Positions 36,101 to 44,772 of a stretch of DNA of 64,000 nucleotides are shown here, one piece after another (the first letter of the stretch is position 1; the number at the start of each line of letters is the position of its first letter). The DNA lies in NCBI RefSeq assembly GCF_963082655.1, contig NC_081552.1, positions 56,119,610-56,183,609 of the forward strand, read 5' to 3'. Source of the stretch: Stomoxys calcitrans (lineage: Eukaryota; Arthropoda; Insecta; Diptera; Muscidae). The position numbers were made by a program, and so were the translations under genes. The notes below the pieces were generated by a model that was not told the origin of the DNA, searched no databases, and worked only from the letters and a program-made list of their open reading frames with translations.

Positions 36101-36508
36101 CACGGAGGCACCAGTGTCTAAAAGACCTATCACATTTCTATCTAACAAACGCACCTCAGCATAAGGACGAACATCGCCTGGCCTCTCAAGTACTGAAACA
36201 CTAAAGTTCCTTTTTAAATTCTTGACAATTTTCCAAAATTTTCTCATCCTTTTGCTTGACCTGGCAACCCTAGGCTCTTCATTGAATATCCTGTCTCTGA
36301 CCTTGAGATAATTTTTTAACCTCACATGAAAAGGTATTATTGGACGAGGTCCTGTAGTAGTAGGGCAAGTACTTTGAATCACAGTATTATCCTGGGTATC
36401 ATAATTTTTATTTGAATATTCAGTATTATGGGTTTCCTCAGGTTGAGTATCCGAAGGAAAATTTGAACGAGAAAATATTTTTACATGGTCTGTGAGGATT
36501 GTTGACAA
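33122..36508 (-). CDS. pol: Gypsy Pol polyprotein (protease, RT, RNase H, integrase)
   Basis: About 1,128 codons, uninterrupted. The domains, in order, are as follows. Retropepsin has LLDTGAS at residues 129-135. Reverse transcriptase has LDLKDAFWQI near 367 and the catalytic YLDD at 431-434. RNase H has HCDASKTG (D580) and ends near DALSR (690-694). The integrase zinc domain has His787/788 and 795 with Cys825 and 828. The integrase core has D858, D918 and E953, a D-x59-D-x34-E spacing. A basic C-terminal segment ends in KCRVRRRIG...YHAKDMRQ. The frame overlaps the Gag frame by 28 bp and is displaced by -1. It begins with TTG, not ATG, so expression as a Gag-Pol fusion by -1 frameshifting is likely (inference). 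All catalytic residues I can locate are present. The precise gypsy lineage is not resolved. It makes cDNA from the element RNA and integrates it. Confidence 0.95.
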   Translation of the reverse strand: MSTILTDHVKIFSRSNFPSDTQPEETHNTEYSNKNYDTQDNTVIQSTCPTTTGPRPIIPFHVRLKNYLKVRDRIFNEEPRVARSSKRMRKFWKIVKNLKRNFSVSVLERPGDVRPYAEVRLLDRNVIGLLDTGASVTCLGAQAAIDFLGSQIPYKKLNTTVNTADGKPQRIAGVFTTEVVFRNKSEPITIYVVPNLSQDLILGIDFWRKYNLLPQSLLNGISSLSFSAGDAQNLDQKYLSVDQKFQLQGAIDLFPSFAKEGLGKTNVICHTIYTGGATPIKQRHFPVSPAIEKLNYEELDRMLAMGVIEESTSPWSSPIVLHRKPGKNRLCLDSRKLNAVTEGDAYPLPHIDGILSRLPKAEFISSLDLKDAFWQIPLDESSKGKTAFTVPGRPLYHFKVMPFGLCNAPQTMCRLMDRVIPASLRAEVLVYLDDLLVVSPTFDRHLEVLKEVAKCLRNAGLTINVGKSKFCMTEVRYLGHVVGDGTIRTDPGKISAITEFPAPRSVKQVRRFLGMSGWYRKFIRNYAAISSPLTDLLKTNRKFVWTEEAQKSFEDLKSILSSAPVLHSPDFSQPFFIHCDASKTGIGGVLVQKNAEGDEFPVAFMSKKLNQAQRNYSVTEQECLAAMLCIKKFRAYVEGHEFTVITDHASLKWLMSQTDLSTRLARWALKLQGYRFKIEHRKGSQNIVPDALSRTNTDDLSEICGLSEIRNDRGVFVDLKSEHFSSDDYKDLLRRVEDNIDSTPDLKIIDGYLYRRTEHAVGEQLADDMIWKLWIPKSMVPEVLQKHHDDPLSSHCGINKTLERIRRYYFWPNLVWDVKNYVNSCEVCKSTKHPNVVMRPPMGDTGSSHRFFQRLYVDFIGPYPRSSSGNIGIFIVLDHFSKFCFLRPVKKFTADAVIKYMEEDLFHTFGVPESVISDNGTQFKAKKFNDLLNFYKISHIYTAVHSPQANASERVNRSVISAIKAYVKPDQKNWDEKLSHIACALRSTVHTAIGTSPYFMVFGQNMVTNGSIYQLLRKLNALEDRAIQFNRSDTFDVVRSKAANVMRVQHDRNERQYNLRSREVSYNVGQEVYRRNFSQSSFEKGYNAKLAPTFIKCRVRRRIGTCYYELEDLQGKLVGTYHAKDMRQ

Positions 36509-38079
36509 GTTTTCGGTCTGGGTGCACTTCTCAGTGCAGAGCTCTGGAAGTTTTTTGGATTGTCATTACATTTCCTACAATTGGGTTTATATACTTGTGG
36601 AGTACCACAACCATAACAAAAAACACTGCGATCAGCTAAACATTCTTGGTATCTATGACCTGTATGCCTACAATTCCAACACACAGATGAGACCTCCGAA
36701 ACTTCTTCAAACTCAAGTAATTCAGGCTCGTTAACTTCATTGAATTCAACTTCTGCTGCACGCTTTGAAAAATGATTATGCCTGCTACCGGAGAATCCAT
36801 GCTTACGACTCATATCCTGTAGGAAGAACTCCCTACGCCGACAAATTTCACGCAATTGACCAACCGAGCTAATCGACATATTTAATATTTCATGCTGGAT
36901 ATCTGGTTGTAGATTGCGACGTAAGATTTCAACCAGCGTTTTATCATCAAGGGGCTTATCAAGTCTATCGACCAAGTCTATGACTGAATCATAAAAAGTG
37001 TCGAACGGTTCGTTTGGCTTTTGCTTCCTGTCGCGTATTAATTCTCTTATGTCAATATCAGTTCTGGAGTCCCTATAATGCTGACGTAATGCTCTACAAA
37101 GATCGAACCACTGAACAACACGTACAGTACGGTGGAACCTCCAAAACCAGTCACTGGCGTTGCCTTCAAAAAGTGCACTTGCGCTACGACAAAGGATGTC
37201 AAAATCACCATTTAATGTCTGTCTAGTTAGGGCTTCAACACGATAAATAAAATTATCAACAGGTAAGCTGTTCGAACTACCATTGAACTTAATCTTCCAA
37301 TTGGCAATTATTTGGCTAACCTTATCAGGACGAAAGGCTAAATCATGGCTAAAATTTGGGGCACTAAATCGAGATCGGCTTGCAGAATTACCATCATGGT
37401 TACTTCTACCAGAATCATTATTCACCTGTTCATTATTTGAATATGGCAACCCCAGCAACTGCTCTAATGTCCTCTGCTCAACCTCACCTACATTCAGCAT
37501 AGAGGGACGGTTTCTATTGACTACCGGCGAAGATGCGTTAGCAATCTGTGGAGCCTGATTAATATTTAAACGAGCAAGACTAACCTCAACACTCTTCTCG
37601 ACCCACGAAGTTACCTGATTGGAAAGAGACTGAACAATCTCTGTTTGTTGCCTATTCATCATTGCAGTCACTAAGTCCTTTATGCTGTCCAAAGTCAAGC
37701 TGGGTTGAGGTAGTGACATACCTGCACTAGCATCTAAATTTGTAGTTATATCCTGGTTAGAGGATCCTTCAGCCCTATTGGCATCATAGCTCTTGGCTTT
37801 TGCAGACGACCTAGTTGCAACCGATGAAGTTGTTTTCTGCGAAGTTGCAAGACCGGACTTTTTGCTGTCCTTGACTATGTTCGACCCACACACTGGACAA
37901 TCAGACTGAGTTTTAATGTAATTCGTAATGCATATTTTATGAAAGGAATGTCTACAGGAGGTTTCTGTTAAAAGTAATGGATTCTGAATAACAGAACTAC
38001 AAATCTGGCATAAAAGCAAGTTACCCTCAACAGCTGTTCCAGCAGCTGAAATATGTTCAGAACTTCTTTCAAGGGGCAT
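36481..38079 (-). CDS. gag: Gypsy Gag with N-terminal RING-H2 finger and C-terminal zinc knuckles
   Basis: About 532 codons from the ATG at 38079; the open frame extends two codons further to a TTG. Residues 24-64 contain C-x2-C-x14-C-x-H-x2-H-x2-C-x10-C-x2-C (C24, C27, C42, H44, H47, C50, C61, C64), a full C3H2C3 RING-H2 pattern ending in DCPVCGS. A Ser/Thr/Asn-rich linker follows, then a capsid-like part (about 220-415) with FRPDKVSQIIANWKIKFNGS and WFDLCRALRQHYRD, typical of fly gypsy Gag. The C-terminal nucleocapsid has a classical CWNCRHTGHRYQEC knuckle and a second cysteine cluster CYGCGTPQVYKPNCRKC. RING-H2 domains are usually E3 ubiquitin ligase modules that recruit E2 enzymes; that role here is inference. 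The reading frame is intact. Confidence 0.92.
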   Translation of the reverse strand: MPLERSSEHISAAGTAVEGNLLLCQICSSVIQNPLLLTETSCRHSFHKICITNYIKTQSDCPVCGSNIVKDSKKSGLATSQKTTSSVATRSSAKAKSYDANRAEGSSNQDITTNLDASAGMSLPQPSLTLDSIKDLVTAMMNRQQTEIVQSLSNQVTSWVEKSVEVSLARLNINQAPQIANASSPVVNRNRPSMLNVGEVEQRTLEQLLGLPYSNNEQVNNDSGRSNHDGNSASRSRFSAPNFSHDLAFRPDKVSQIIANWKIKFNGSSNSLPVDNFIYRVEALTRQTLNGDFDILCRSASALFEGNASDWFWRFHRTVRVVQWFDLCRALRQHYRDSRTDIDIRELIRDRKQKPNEPFDTFYDSVIDLVDRLDKPLDDKTLVEILRRNLQPDIQHEILNMSISSVGQLREICRRREFFLQDMSRKHGFSGSRHNHFSKRAAEVEFNEVNEPELLEFEEVSEVSSVCWNCRHTGHRYQECLADRSVFCYGCGTPQVYKPNCRKCNDNPKNFQSSALRSAPRPKTCQQSSQTM

Positions 38080-38085
38080 TTTCAA

Positions 38086-38722
38086 ATAACATTAAAAAAA
38101 TCAAAATCTAAGGTAAATCAAGACAAAATAATAACTAAAAAAAAAATCAAAAAGTAAATAAAAACAACAATTCAATCAAGAAAACCAAGTTTGATTTGTT
38201 CGGGCATAGGAGGTAAGGTAGGATAGTAATAAAAAAAAATTATCAAACTATGCGAAAATAGATGGAAATAATTAAGGAGAAGAATAACAAATTGATAGGG
38301 GAGACAGAAAGAAAAATGGTTATTTACGATGGGTAAAAACATCCTCGATAATATTCATACATTCCCAATCGCAAATAGAGAAAACAAATAATAAAAGTTT
38401 CCAATCAGATATACGCTGAAGCCAGAATTAGAGCCTAGTCCAAAACCTGTATTCATTCAACCTGAACACCAACTGAAACTTTCACACGAGAGAAAAAAGG
38501 GCAGGACAACCTAACTCCTGGTTATATGCTTCAGCACCGCTGCATATCAAACATATAAATTCCAACGAAGTTTAGTTATCCCGACAAAAGAAAATAAATG
38601 GGGAAAAAAATAAAGGCAGTTTAAAGAAAAGAGAGGAAAAATACTAGGAGCTGAGTGAAAAATCCTACGATATCTGAAATATGAAGCCGTTCAATATAAA
38701 AAAAAATTTTTAATTCACTCGG
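38086..38722 (-). other. Gypsy 5' leader between primer site and gag
   Basis: About 640 bp, A-rich on the + strand, no ORF of note. It would hold the packaging and dimerisation signals, but I cannot point to them. Confidence 0.6.
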
Positions 38723-38740
38723 GCCCCACGTTGGGCGCCA
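38723..38740 (-). other. Primer binding site, tRNA-Lys type
   Basis: The minus strand reads TGGCGCCCAACGTGGGGC, five bases inside the 5' LTR boundary. It is complementary, as I recall the sequence, to the last 18 bases of the fly tRNA-Lys(CUU) ending CCCCACGTTGGGCGCCA. Confidence 0.85.
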
Positions 38741-38745
38741 AAAAC

Positions 38746-41700
38746 TGTAGTGTGCAAGGGTCTAGTCTGAGCAAAACTCCACATAAATGTCTATAGATGA
38801 AACAAAACGGCATGGCACGCATATTTCACCGGCCTTATTGCTCGTCGGATGGGGGGGATCTTGCCAATGTTCATCGTTTAATTTTACCAACTACCAGCTT
38901 TAATGTTAATGCGTGCACGAATGATAGCAAAACCAAAACAAAAGAAAGTCAGATAGAATAGACAAATACACAAAGTATAAGGGGGTCACAACACCAGAGG
39001 ATCTATTTCCGACATCATTCGATCGGCTGTGCTAAGGTGTAAGCTGCACAGCATGCCCTCCCTTCCGGTTTACCAAAAGCATCCAAAGAAATCGCTTCTT
39101 GGTTGGTAAACCCATAATATTTACCCTACCTTCCTTTACCGACCCTACAAATCAAACTCAAAGGTTTTGGGCTTACTCCATATTTAACAAATTCATTAAA
39201 TTTATTAAGAAAAAGTTCATTATCAAATCCGGTCGCTCACTATAGAGATGAATCACATCATACTTTAAAAACAGACAAAAAAAATATAATAAAAGAAATA
39301 TTAAAGTCAAGGCTAACAACCAATTTTTTTGTATATCTAACTTGATCCTTTAATTTACTAAAATTATTTTTTTAACTCTAAAAAAAAACTAATCATTTAA
39401 ATTAAATCTCAAAACTTAACAAGAAGGGTAAAAAAAAAACACGGCATGAAAAAAAAATATTTATATAATATATCAAATAAGAATCAATAGGCGAGTTTAT
39501 TTGAATTCATAGCACGGCAGAAAAAAAACTAAATCGGCTGTGAAACAAACTTCATTTAAAAGGCTCATTATGAAAAAAATGATATGTAGCTGGGTGAGTG
39601 TATTTCCATTTGTACTTCTGTTAAAGTAAAACAGCTGTGAGTGCATTGACCCCTTTTTTTCCCTTACTTCATTTTTTTCCTCTAATCACACATACATCAA
39701 CACAACCCACTCGGTTGTATAAAACGAAAAACTAATTTTAAATCGCGAAGTTTTGACTAATATGCAGCCAAATTTCAATAAAAATGGTATCAAATGTAAA
39801 AACAATATTTTATAGGCATACTGGGCTAGATATGTCAATGATCAAAAGGCACAAAACGTACATTCATATAAAAAATATTGCAAAAAAAAATGTATCAAAG
39901 CTATTTCAATCGAAGCAGTGCTTTTCAGACCCAAGAACATTTTCTGAGAGTCTTGTTAACAGCGAATCAACATAGTTAACAGAGGTTCCAATAGCATGTT
40001 AACACTTTAGCATTGACATATCCACCAGCACAGAATCAGATATATATGTATATGCAGGATATTTAACTGAACAAACACAAACAGATCATCTGAAAGTTGC
40101 CAACTTGCAAAAATTCCAATTTAAAAATTATGGGGGAAGATTTAAAACATTTTTAAATTAATTTAAAAGAAAAAAAATTATTTAATTTGACAAAAATTAC
40201 CTGAGAGAGGTAACGGCATCTCTCTCACTCTCCGAAAAAAAATAAATCTGTTTGGCTTTGCTCAGTGGTAGTATAACAGTTTGCACTTACTTGGTTTTTG
40301 TTGGAGCTCCCACGTTGAAAGGCCTTTCGAGGGGTGAGGGGTTATTAAAACAAACCAGCAAACTCCAGCCAATTGCAAGTTTTTAACAAAATACGCGGCA
40401 TACACAAAAAATCACTTTTTTCAATATAGTCTTTAACAATTGATACGATTCACTCTATCGGTTTTTTTTTTATATTCGCCTTTTTCTAAAACATTGGATT
40501 GCCAAACTACTTTTACCAAAAAAAAACTCTCAATTAGGCATTAACTTTTTGTTTCACTTCCGATTCGGTTCTCCATCTCTGCCTTACAAATGAGCAAAAA
40601 TTAAACTATATAACACTTGAGGCAAATTACATGGGCAAAAATACGGAAAAATAATTATTTTTTTTAAGGTCTTTTTTTTAGCAAGTTACAAAACCTAAGA
40701 ATTAGCACGCAAGAGTTTTTTTTCCTTTTCGAGAGTGATTTTTCAACCAAAACGCGTTTGTTTCGATTCCCGAAAAACAAAAACTAAATGAGTTGCACCA
40801 ATCCCGACGGCTCTTTTTTTTTCTTGTACTTGAAACCAAGACAAACGATCCATTTAAAACACCAGAATCCACTGATCAAAAAAAATTAAAAGACTTTTGT
40901 TAGACTCTCTCAGGCAGCCAAATCTGCACAGCAGAAACAGAGAAATCCATATGAGCACAGGGAAAGGGGGAATCCTAGAATCAGAGAAACAAGGCCCACA
41001 GAACAATGAGTTCTCAAAAGAAATTGAGAAATTGTTTAGAAAAAATGCAACCTTACCAAATGTATTAATCCAGGAGTTAAATGATCACAGGGGACCAACA
41101 CTCCAGCTTTGGGGATAAAACCCTCAGCAAAAAGAAAATGCAGGAAACCAACACTTGCAACAATTATTTACCCGCGATTTTATAAATAAACATCGATTCT
41201 GCAGGACAATAAAAAAATAAAAATTGAGGAGAACTGCCACCAACAAAAAAAAAAAATTTAATCCCTTTTTTACTAAAGCAAGGATAACGCTTTTACACTT
41301 TTAAAGAATCTCACGTCCTTTACGACACAAAAACTTAAACTTTTGGGTGCACACGGTTGCAAGGTTGGAGCAAAATGGATCTCAAATCAGTCTGCTACCA
41401 CCTTTTGTAGCCTTGACCTAAACAATGGGGCAAATTGCTGAATTACTACCACAAATTAAAATTCTCAAAACCAAAAATGTCTTCTTTTACATACATGCCA
41501 CAAATACAATAATAATCCATTTGTGAGTGTATGGGAACTCCAATGCGAAAGAAAAGCTACAAAGAACATAGAAAAGAAGTTAACATTCACCACTATGGCT
41601 AAGGGGAAATTATAGCAACTTTTCAATATGGAGACAAAGTGCTCTAAACCTATGATTTGGTCGGACTTATATGTGTGGATGTTAACAACCAAAACCATTT

Positions 41701-42267
41701 TCCACCTTATCCAATAGTTGTCAAAAAAAAGAAAACCAAAAGGAAAAAAAATTAAACAACTCATTTGAACTTTGATGTGATCAAATGATCAAAAAAAAGA
41801 AAACAAATGAAATGAAACAAACAAAAAGAAAAAAAATAAATAAATAAAAAAATATAAATGTATAAAGAAACACTGCTGCCGGTATTCGAACTCACGCTCA
41901 CCGGTTCGTAGGCTGTAACGCTTCCCCTAGGCTACCGCCTATGATGCGTCTCTGTTAGCTAAGTGATTATAACACATGATCACACTAAGCTTTGAATCAT
42001 CAACAGCGGTCAATGTAAGTGAATCCAACTGTAACAGTGCTACAAGGAAGAAGAAGAAGAAAAACAGCATAGGCAAAGCTCCAAACATGTTCCAATAAGG
42101 GAACAACATGAGACAAGCAATCACAACAACAAAAATACTCTAGCATCCACATTGTATGTTAACTCGCGTTGGGGTTGGAAAAAAAACAGGAATGTCCATA
42201 TCTATTATCAGGCGGGCCAATTCCAAGAAATATATTCATATTGGGTACATCGACATGCGCCACTACA
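38746..42267 (-). repeat. 5' LTR of the gypsy element (3,522 bp)
   Basis: Same boundaries as the 3' LTR (TGTAGTG...CACTACA). It must contain the Pol II promoter for the element. The tRNA-like segment is also present here (41875-41939). Confidence 0.95.
41875..41939 (-). other. tRNA-like Pol III promoter segment, 5' LTR copy
   Basis: Identical to 32658-32722: TAGCCTAGGGG A-box-like and GAGTTCGAATACC B-box-like motifs on the minus strand, with T-rich sequence downstream. Confidence 0.5.
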
Positions 42268-42790
42268 GTTATGAGGGTGGGGTGGCCCCATAGACACTTT
42301 TCCCGAATATTGATATATTGATAACAGATCCGTGCATTACTCCCAAAGACATTTCATTTGGGGCCCATATGGCTTTGGACGTAAATTTGTTCCCTTGGGG
42401 GATGTTTTAGGGGAGAGGTGGCCCCCCAAACACTTGGTCCCATATTTTGATATCAGATGCGAATTCTACACTTAAATACCTTTTATTTAAACCCCATATG
42501 CCTATGGTCAGTAAATAAGTCCTATTTGGGGGGTGTTTTGGGGAAGGAGTGGATCCCAGAAACGTGGTCCCAAATTTCGATATTAGATTTGTATTTTACT
42601 CTCAAAAACCTTTCATTTGAGTCACATATTGCCATGGTCGGTAAATATGTCCGATTTAGGGGTGTTTCGGAGGTTGTGGTGGTCCCCCAAACACTTGGTC
42701 CGACAATTGGATATCAGATACGTTTACAACTATTAAATACCTTTCAGTTGAGTCCAACATTGTCATGATTGGTGTATATATGTTTTTGGT
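42268..42790. repeat. Tandem repeat D array (unit about 130 bp), right of the gypsy insertion
   Basis: Four or so units recognised by ACTTGGTCCCATATTTTGATATCAG-like motifs at about 42293, 42432, 42560 and 42691, alternating with GGGGTGTTTTGGGGAAGG and CATATGCCTATGGTCAGTAA motifs. Unrelated to the DINE-like units. The first four bases are the GTTA target duplication. Confidence 0.75.
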
Positions 42791-42798
42791 AGGTTTTG

Positions 42799-42830
42799 TG
42801 CAAACAAACAAACAAACAAACAAACAAACC
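42799..42830. repeat. (CAAA)n microsatellite at the junction with a DINE-like element
   Basis: About seven CAAA repeats end exactly where GTCTGTCTGTCG of the following element begins. The GTCY tract lacks its usual 5' part here, so the two simple repeats meet directly. Confidence 0.85.
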
Positions 42831-43820
42831 GTCTGTCTGTCGAAAGCACGCTAACTTCCGAAGTAGTAAAGCTAGCCGCTTGAAATTTTGCATAAATACT
42901 TCTTATTAGTGTAGGTCGCTTGGTATTGTAAATGGGCCATATCGGACCATGTTTCGATACAGCTGCCATGTAAACCGATCTTGGGTCTTGACTTCTTGTG
43001 TCTCTAGAGTACGCAATTCTTATCCAATTGGGATGAATTTTAGCACGACCGGTTTTGTTATGATATCCAACAACTGTGCCAAGTATGGTTCAAATAGGTT
43101 CATAACCTGATATAGCTGCCATATAAACCGATCTGGGGTCTTGACTTTCTTGAGCCTCTAGAGTGCGCAATGCTTATCCGATTGGAATGAAATTTTGCAC
43201 GTAGTATTTTGTTATGATATCCAACAACTGTGTCAGTATGGTTCAAATCGGTTCAAAACCTGATATAGCTGTCATATAAACAGATCTGGGGACTCGACTT
43301 CTTGAGCTTCTAGAGGGCGCAATTAATATCCGATTTTGCTGAATATTGCACGACACTTTCAACAACTTCTTACTTTCAACAACTGTGTCAAATAAGGTTC
43401 AAATCGGTTCATAACCTGATATAGCTGCCATATAAACCGATCTGGGACCTTGACTTCTTGAGCCTTTAGAGGTCGCCATTATTATCAGATTTGCCTGAAA
43501 TTTTGTACGACGGATCCTCTCATGACCATCAACATACGTGTTTATTATGGTCTGAATCGGTCTATAGCCCGATACAGCTCCCATATAAATCTCTATTTTA
43601 CTTCTTGAGCCCCCAAACGGCGCAATTCTTATTCGAATTGGCTGACATTTAATTTAATTGTGGTCTAAACCGGATCATATCTTGATATCGCTCTAATAGC
43701 AGAGCAAATCTTTTCTTATATCCTGTTTTACCTAAGAAGAAATGCCGGGAAAAGAACGCGACAAATGCGCTCCTGATGGAGGGTATATAAGATTCGGGTG
43801 GAGGGTATATAAGATAGTAA
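42831..43820 (+). mobile_element. DINE-like element, family B, both ends truncated
   Basis: Starts in the GTCY tract, continues AAAGCTAGCCGCTTGAAATT and about five units, and reaches TGGAGGGTATATAAGATTCGG. The segment GTGGAGGGTATATAAGAT is then repeated once and the hairpin is missing, because the LINE remnant begins there. Confidence 0.8.
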
Positions 43821-43821
43821 A

Positions 43822-44772
43822 ATGGATCCAAATACCTTTACTAATGTCGCTAGGGACAGTTTGGTGATGCCAGTTGCCGACAAGAGAGAAGAACAAGGCT
43901 GCATACCTAGGAATAATTGGAGTGGGATAATCAAAGGACTGTCATCAGTATAGTCTGATGTCCCTGCGGACATCAGACTGGAGGAAACCCCCCTGGGTTT
44001 CCTCCAGTTAGTAAGGATGCAGGCTGGTATCGGGGCCGACAGACTAATTGCTTCGGGGATCAACGCTCAATTGAAATGTATCGTTGTGCGCTTAAAGAAG
44101 ATTGGTGAGATCTGGCCAGGTGCTGCACAAAATTAAGTCAAGAAGAAGATATTCCTTAACGACCAATGGCGCATGCTTGGATACCAAAGATTCCATCAGA
44201 TCCTGAGTCGATACTTGGAAGACTAAGTGAATATTATCCCAATCTTTCAACCACCGACTGGAAGATTGGTAGGTTGGATCCGGCTGATGGTGACCGGAGA
44301 CATGCAGTATTCGTACTAAACTTCGGCTATCTTGCAGACCTCAACAAGTCTGAAGGAGTTGTACCCTACGGTTTCAACAAGTTGAAACTAAAGGTCAGCA
44401 GACGACTCAGCAGTTGTTGCTGAACACTTGTCTGAGTCTGGCGGATTGCAGGAGACTGAAAATCCCCCTGCCACAATCGAGATAGGAAGGGAAGGCATCG
44501 AAACGGGACCCGACAAACCCTGTGTGGGTGGGTCATTCGGTTGGACTGGGCTCATGGTGTGCGCCAGCGGGGAAGGACGGAACTCAAAAACTACTTCGAC
44601 AGCAGCAGCTAGTGAAGCATCAATGGAGGAATCGTCCACACCGCATGTGTCCAGTGTCCCACAGCTTTCACACCAGCCCCTGGATGCGTTCGGAAGCTCA
44701 TCAAGACAAGATCTAACGAATCTTGTGAAGATGAAAGAGGCTAACGCAACGGTGGTGGAAGTTCTAAATCCT
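43822..44772 (+). pseudogene. LINE ORF1 remnant (Gag-like, DUF4780-type)
   Basis: Begins MDPNTFTNVARDS at 43822. Several stops and frame changes follow. Recognisable segments are GADRLIASGINAQLKCIVVR, KKIGEIWPGA, and, from about 44166, WKIGRLDPADGDRRHAVFVL followed by a hydrophobic/basic stretch. This fits the ORF1 of fly LINEs that carry a DUF4780-like domain (recalled, not searched). The part from 44400 on is Ser/Thr-rich and runs in frame toward the ORF2 start. No CCHC knuckles were seen. Confidence 0.6.
43952..44007. repeat. Two back-to-back perfect hairpins
   Basis: AGTCTGATGTCC / GGACATCAGACT with a CTGC loop (43952-43979), immediately followed, with a 2-base overlap, by CTGGAGGAAACCC / GGGTTTCCTCCAG with a CCCT loop (43978-44007). 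They lie inside the LINE ORF1 remnant. Confidence 0.95.

Larger units (their letters stand above)
29528..42267 (-). mobile_element. Complete Ty3/gypsy LTR retrotransposon with 3.5-kb LTRs
   Basis: A 12,740-bp element read on the minus strand: 5' LTR (38746-42267), tRNA-Lys primer site, leader, Gag with RING-H2 finger, Pol (protease, RT, RNase H, integrase), short 3' untranslated part, purine-rich tract and 3' LTR (29528-33050). The LTRs start TGTAGTG and end CACTACA and are flanked by GTTA on both sides. By eye they differ by two substitutions and one A-run length change over about 3.5 kb, so the insertion is very recent. Both ORFs are open. There is no env-like ORF: Pol stops about 70 bp from the 3' LTR. 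Confidence 0.95.

Noticed and set aside
34538..37558. Plus-strand ORFs within the gypsy gag-pol region
   Set aside because: They are antisense to intact domain-bearing ORFs and have no independent features.
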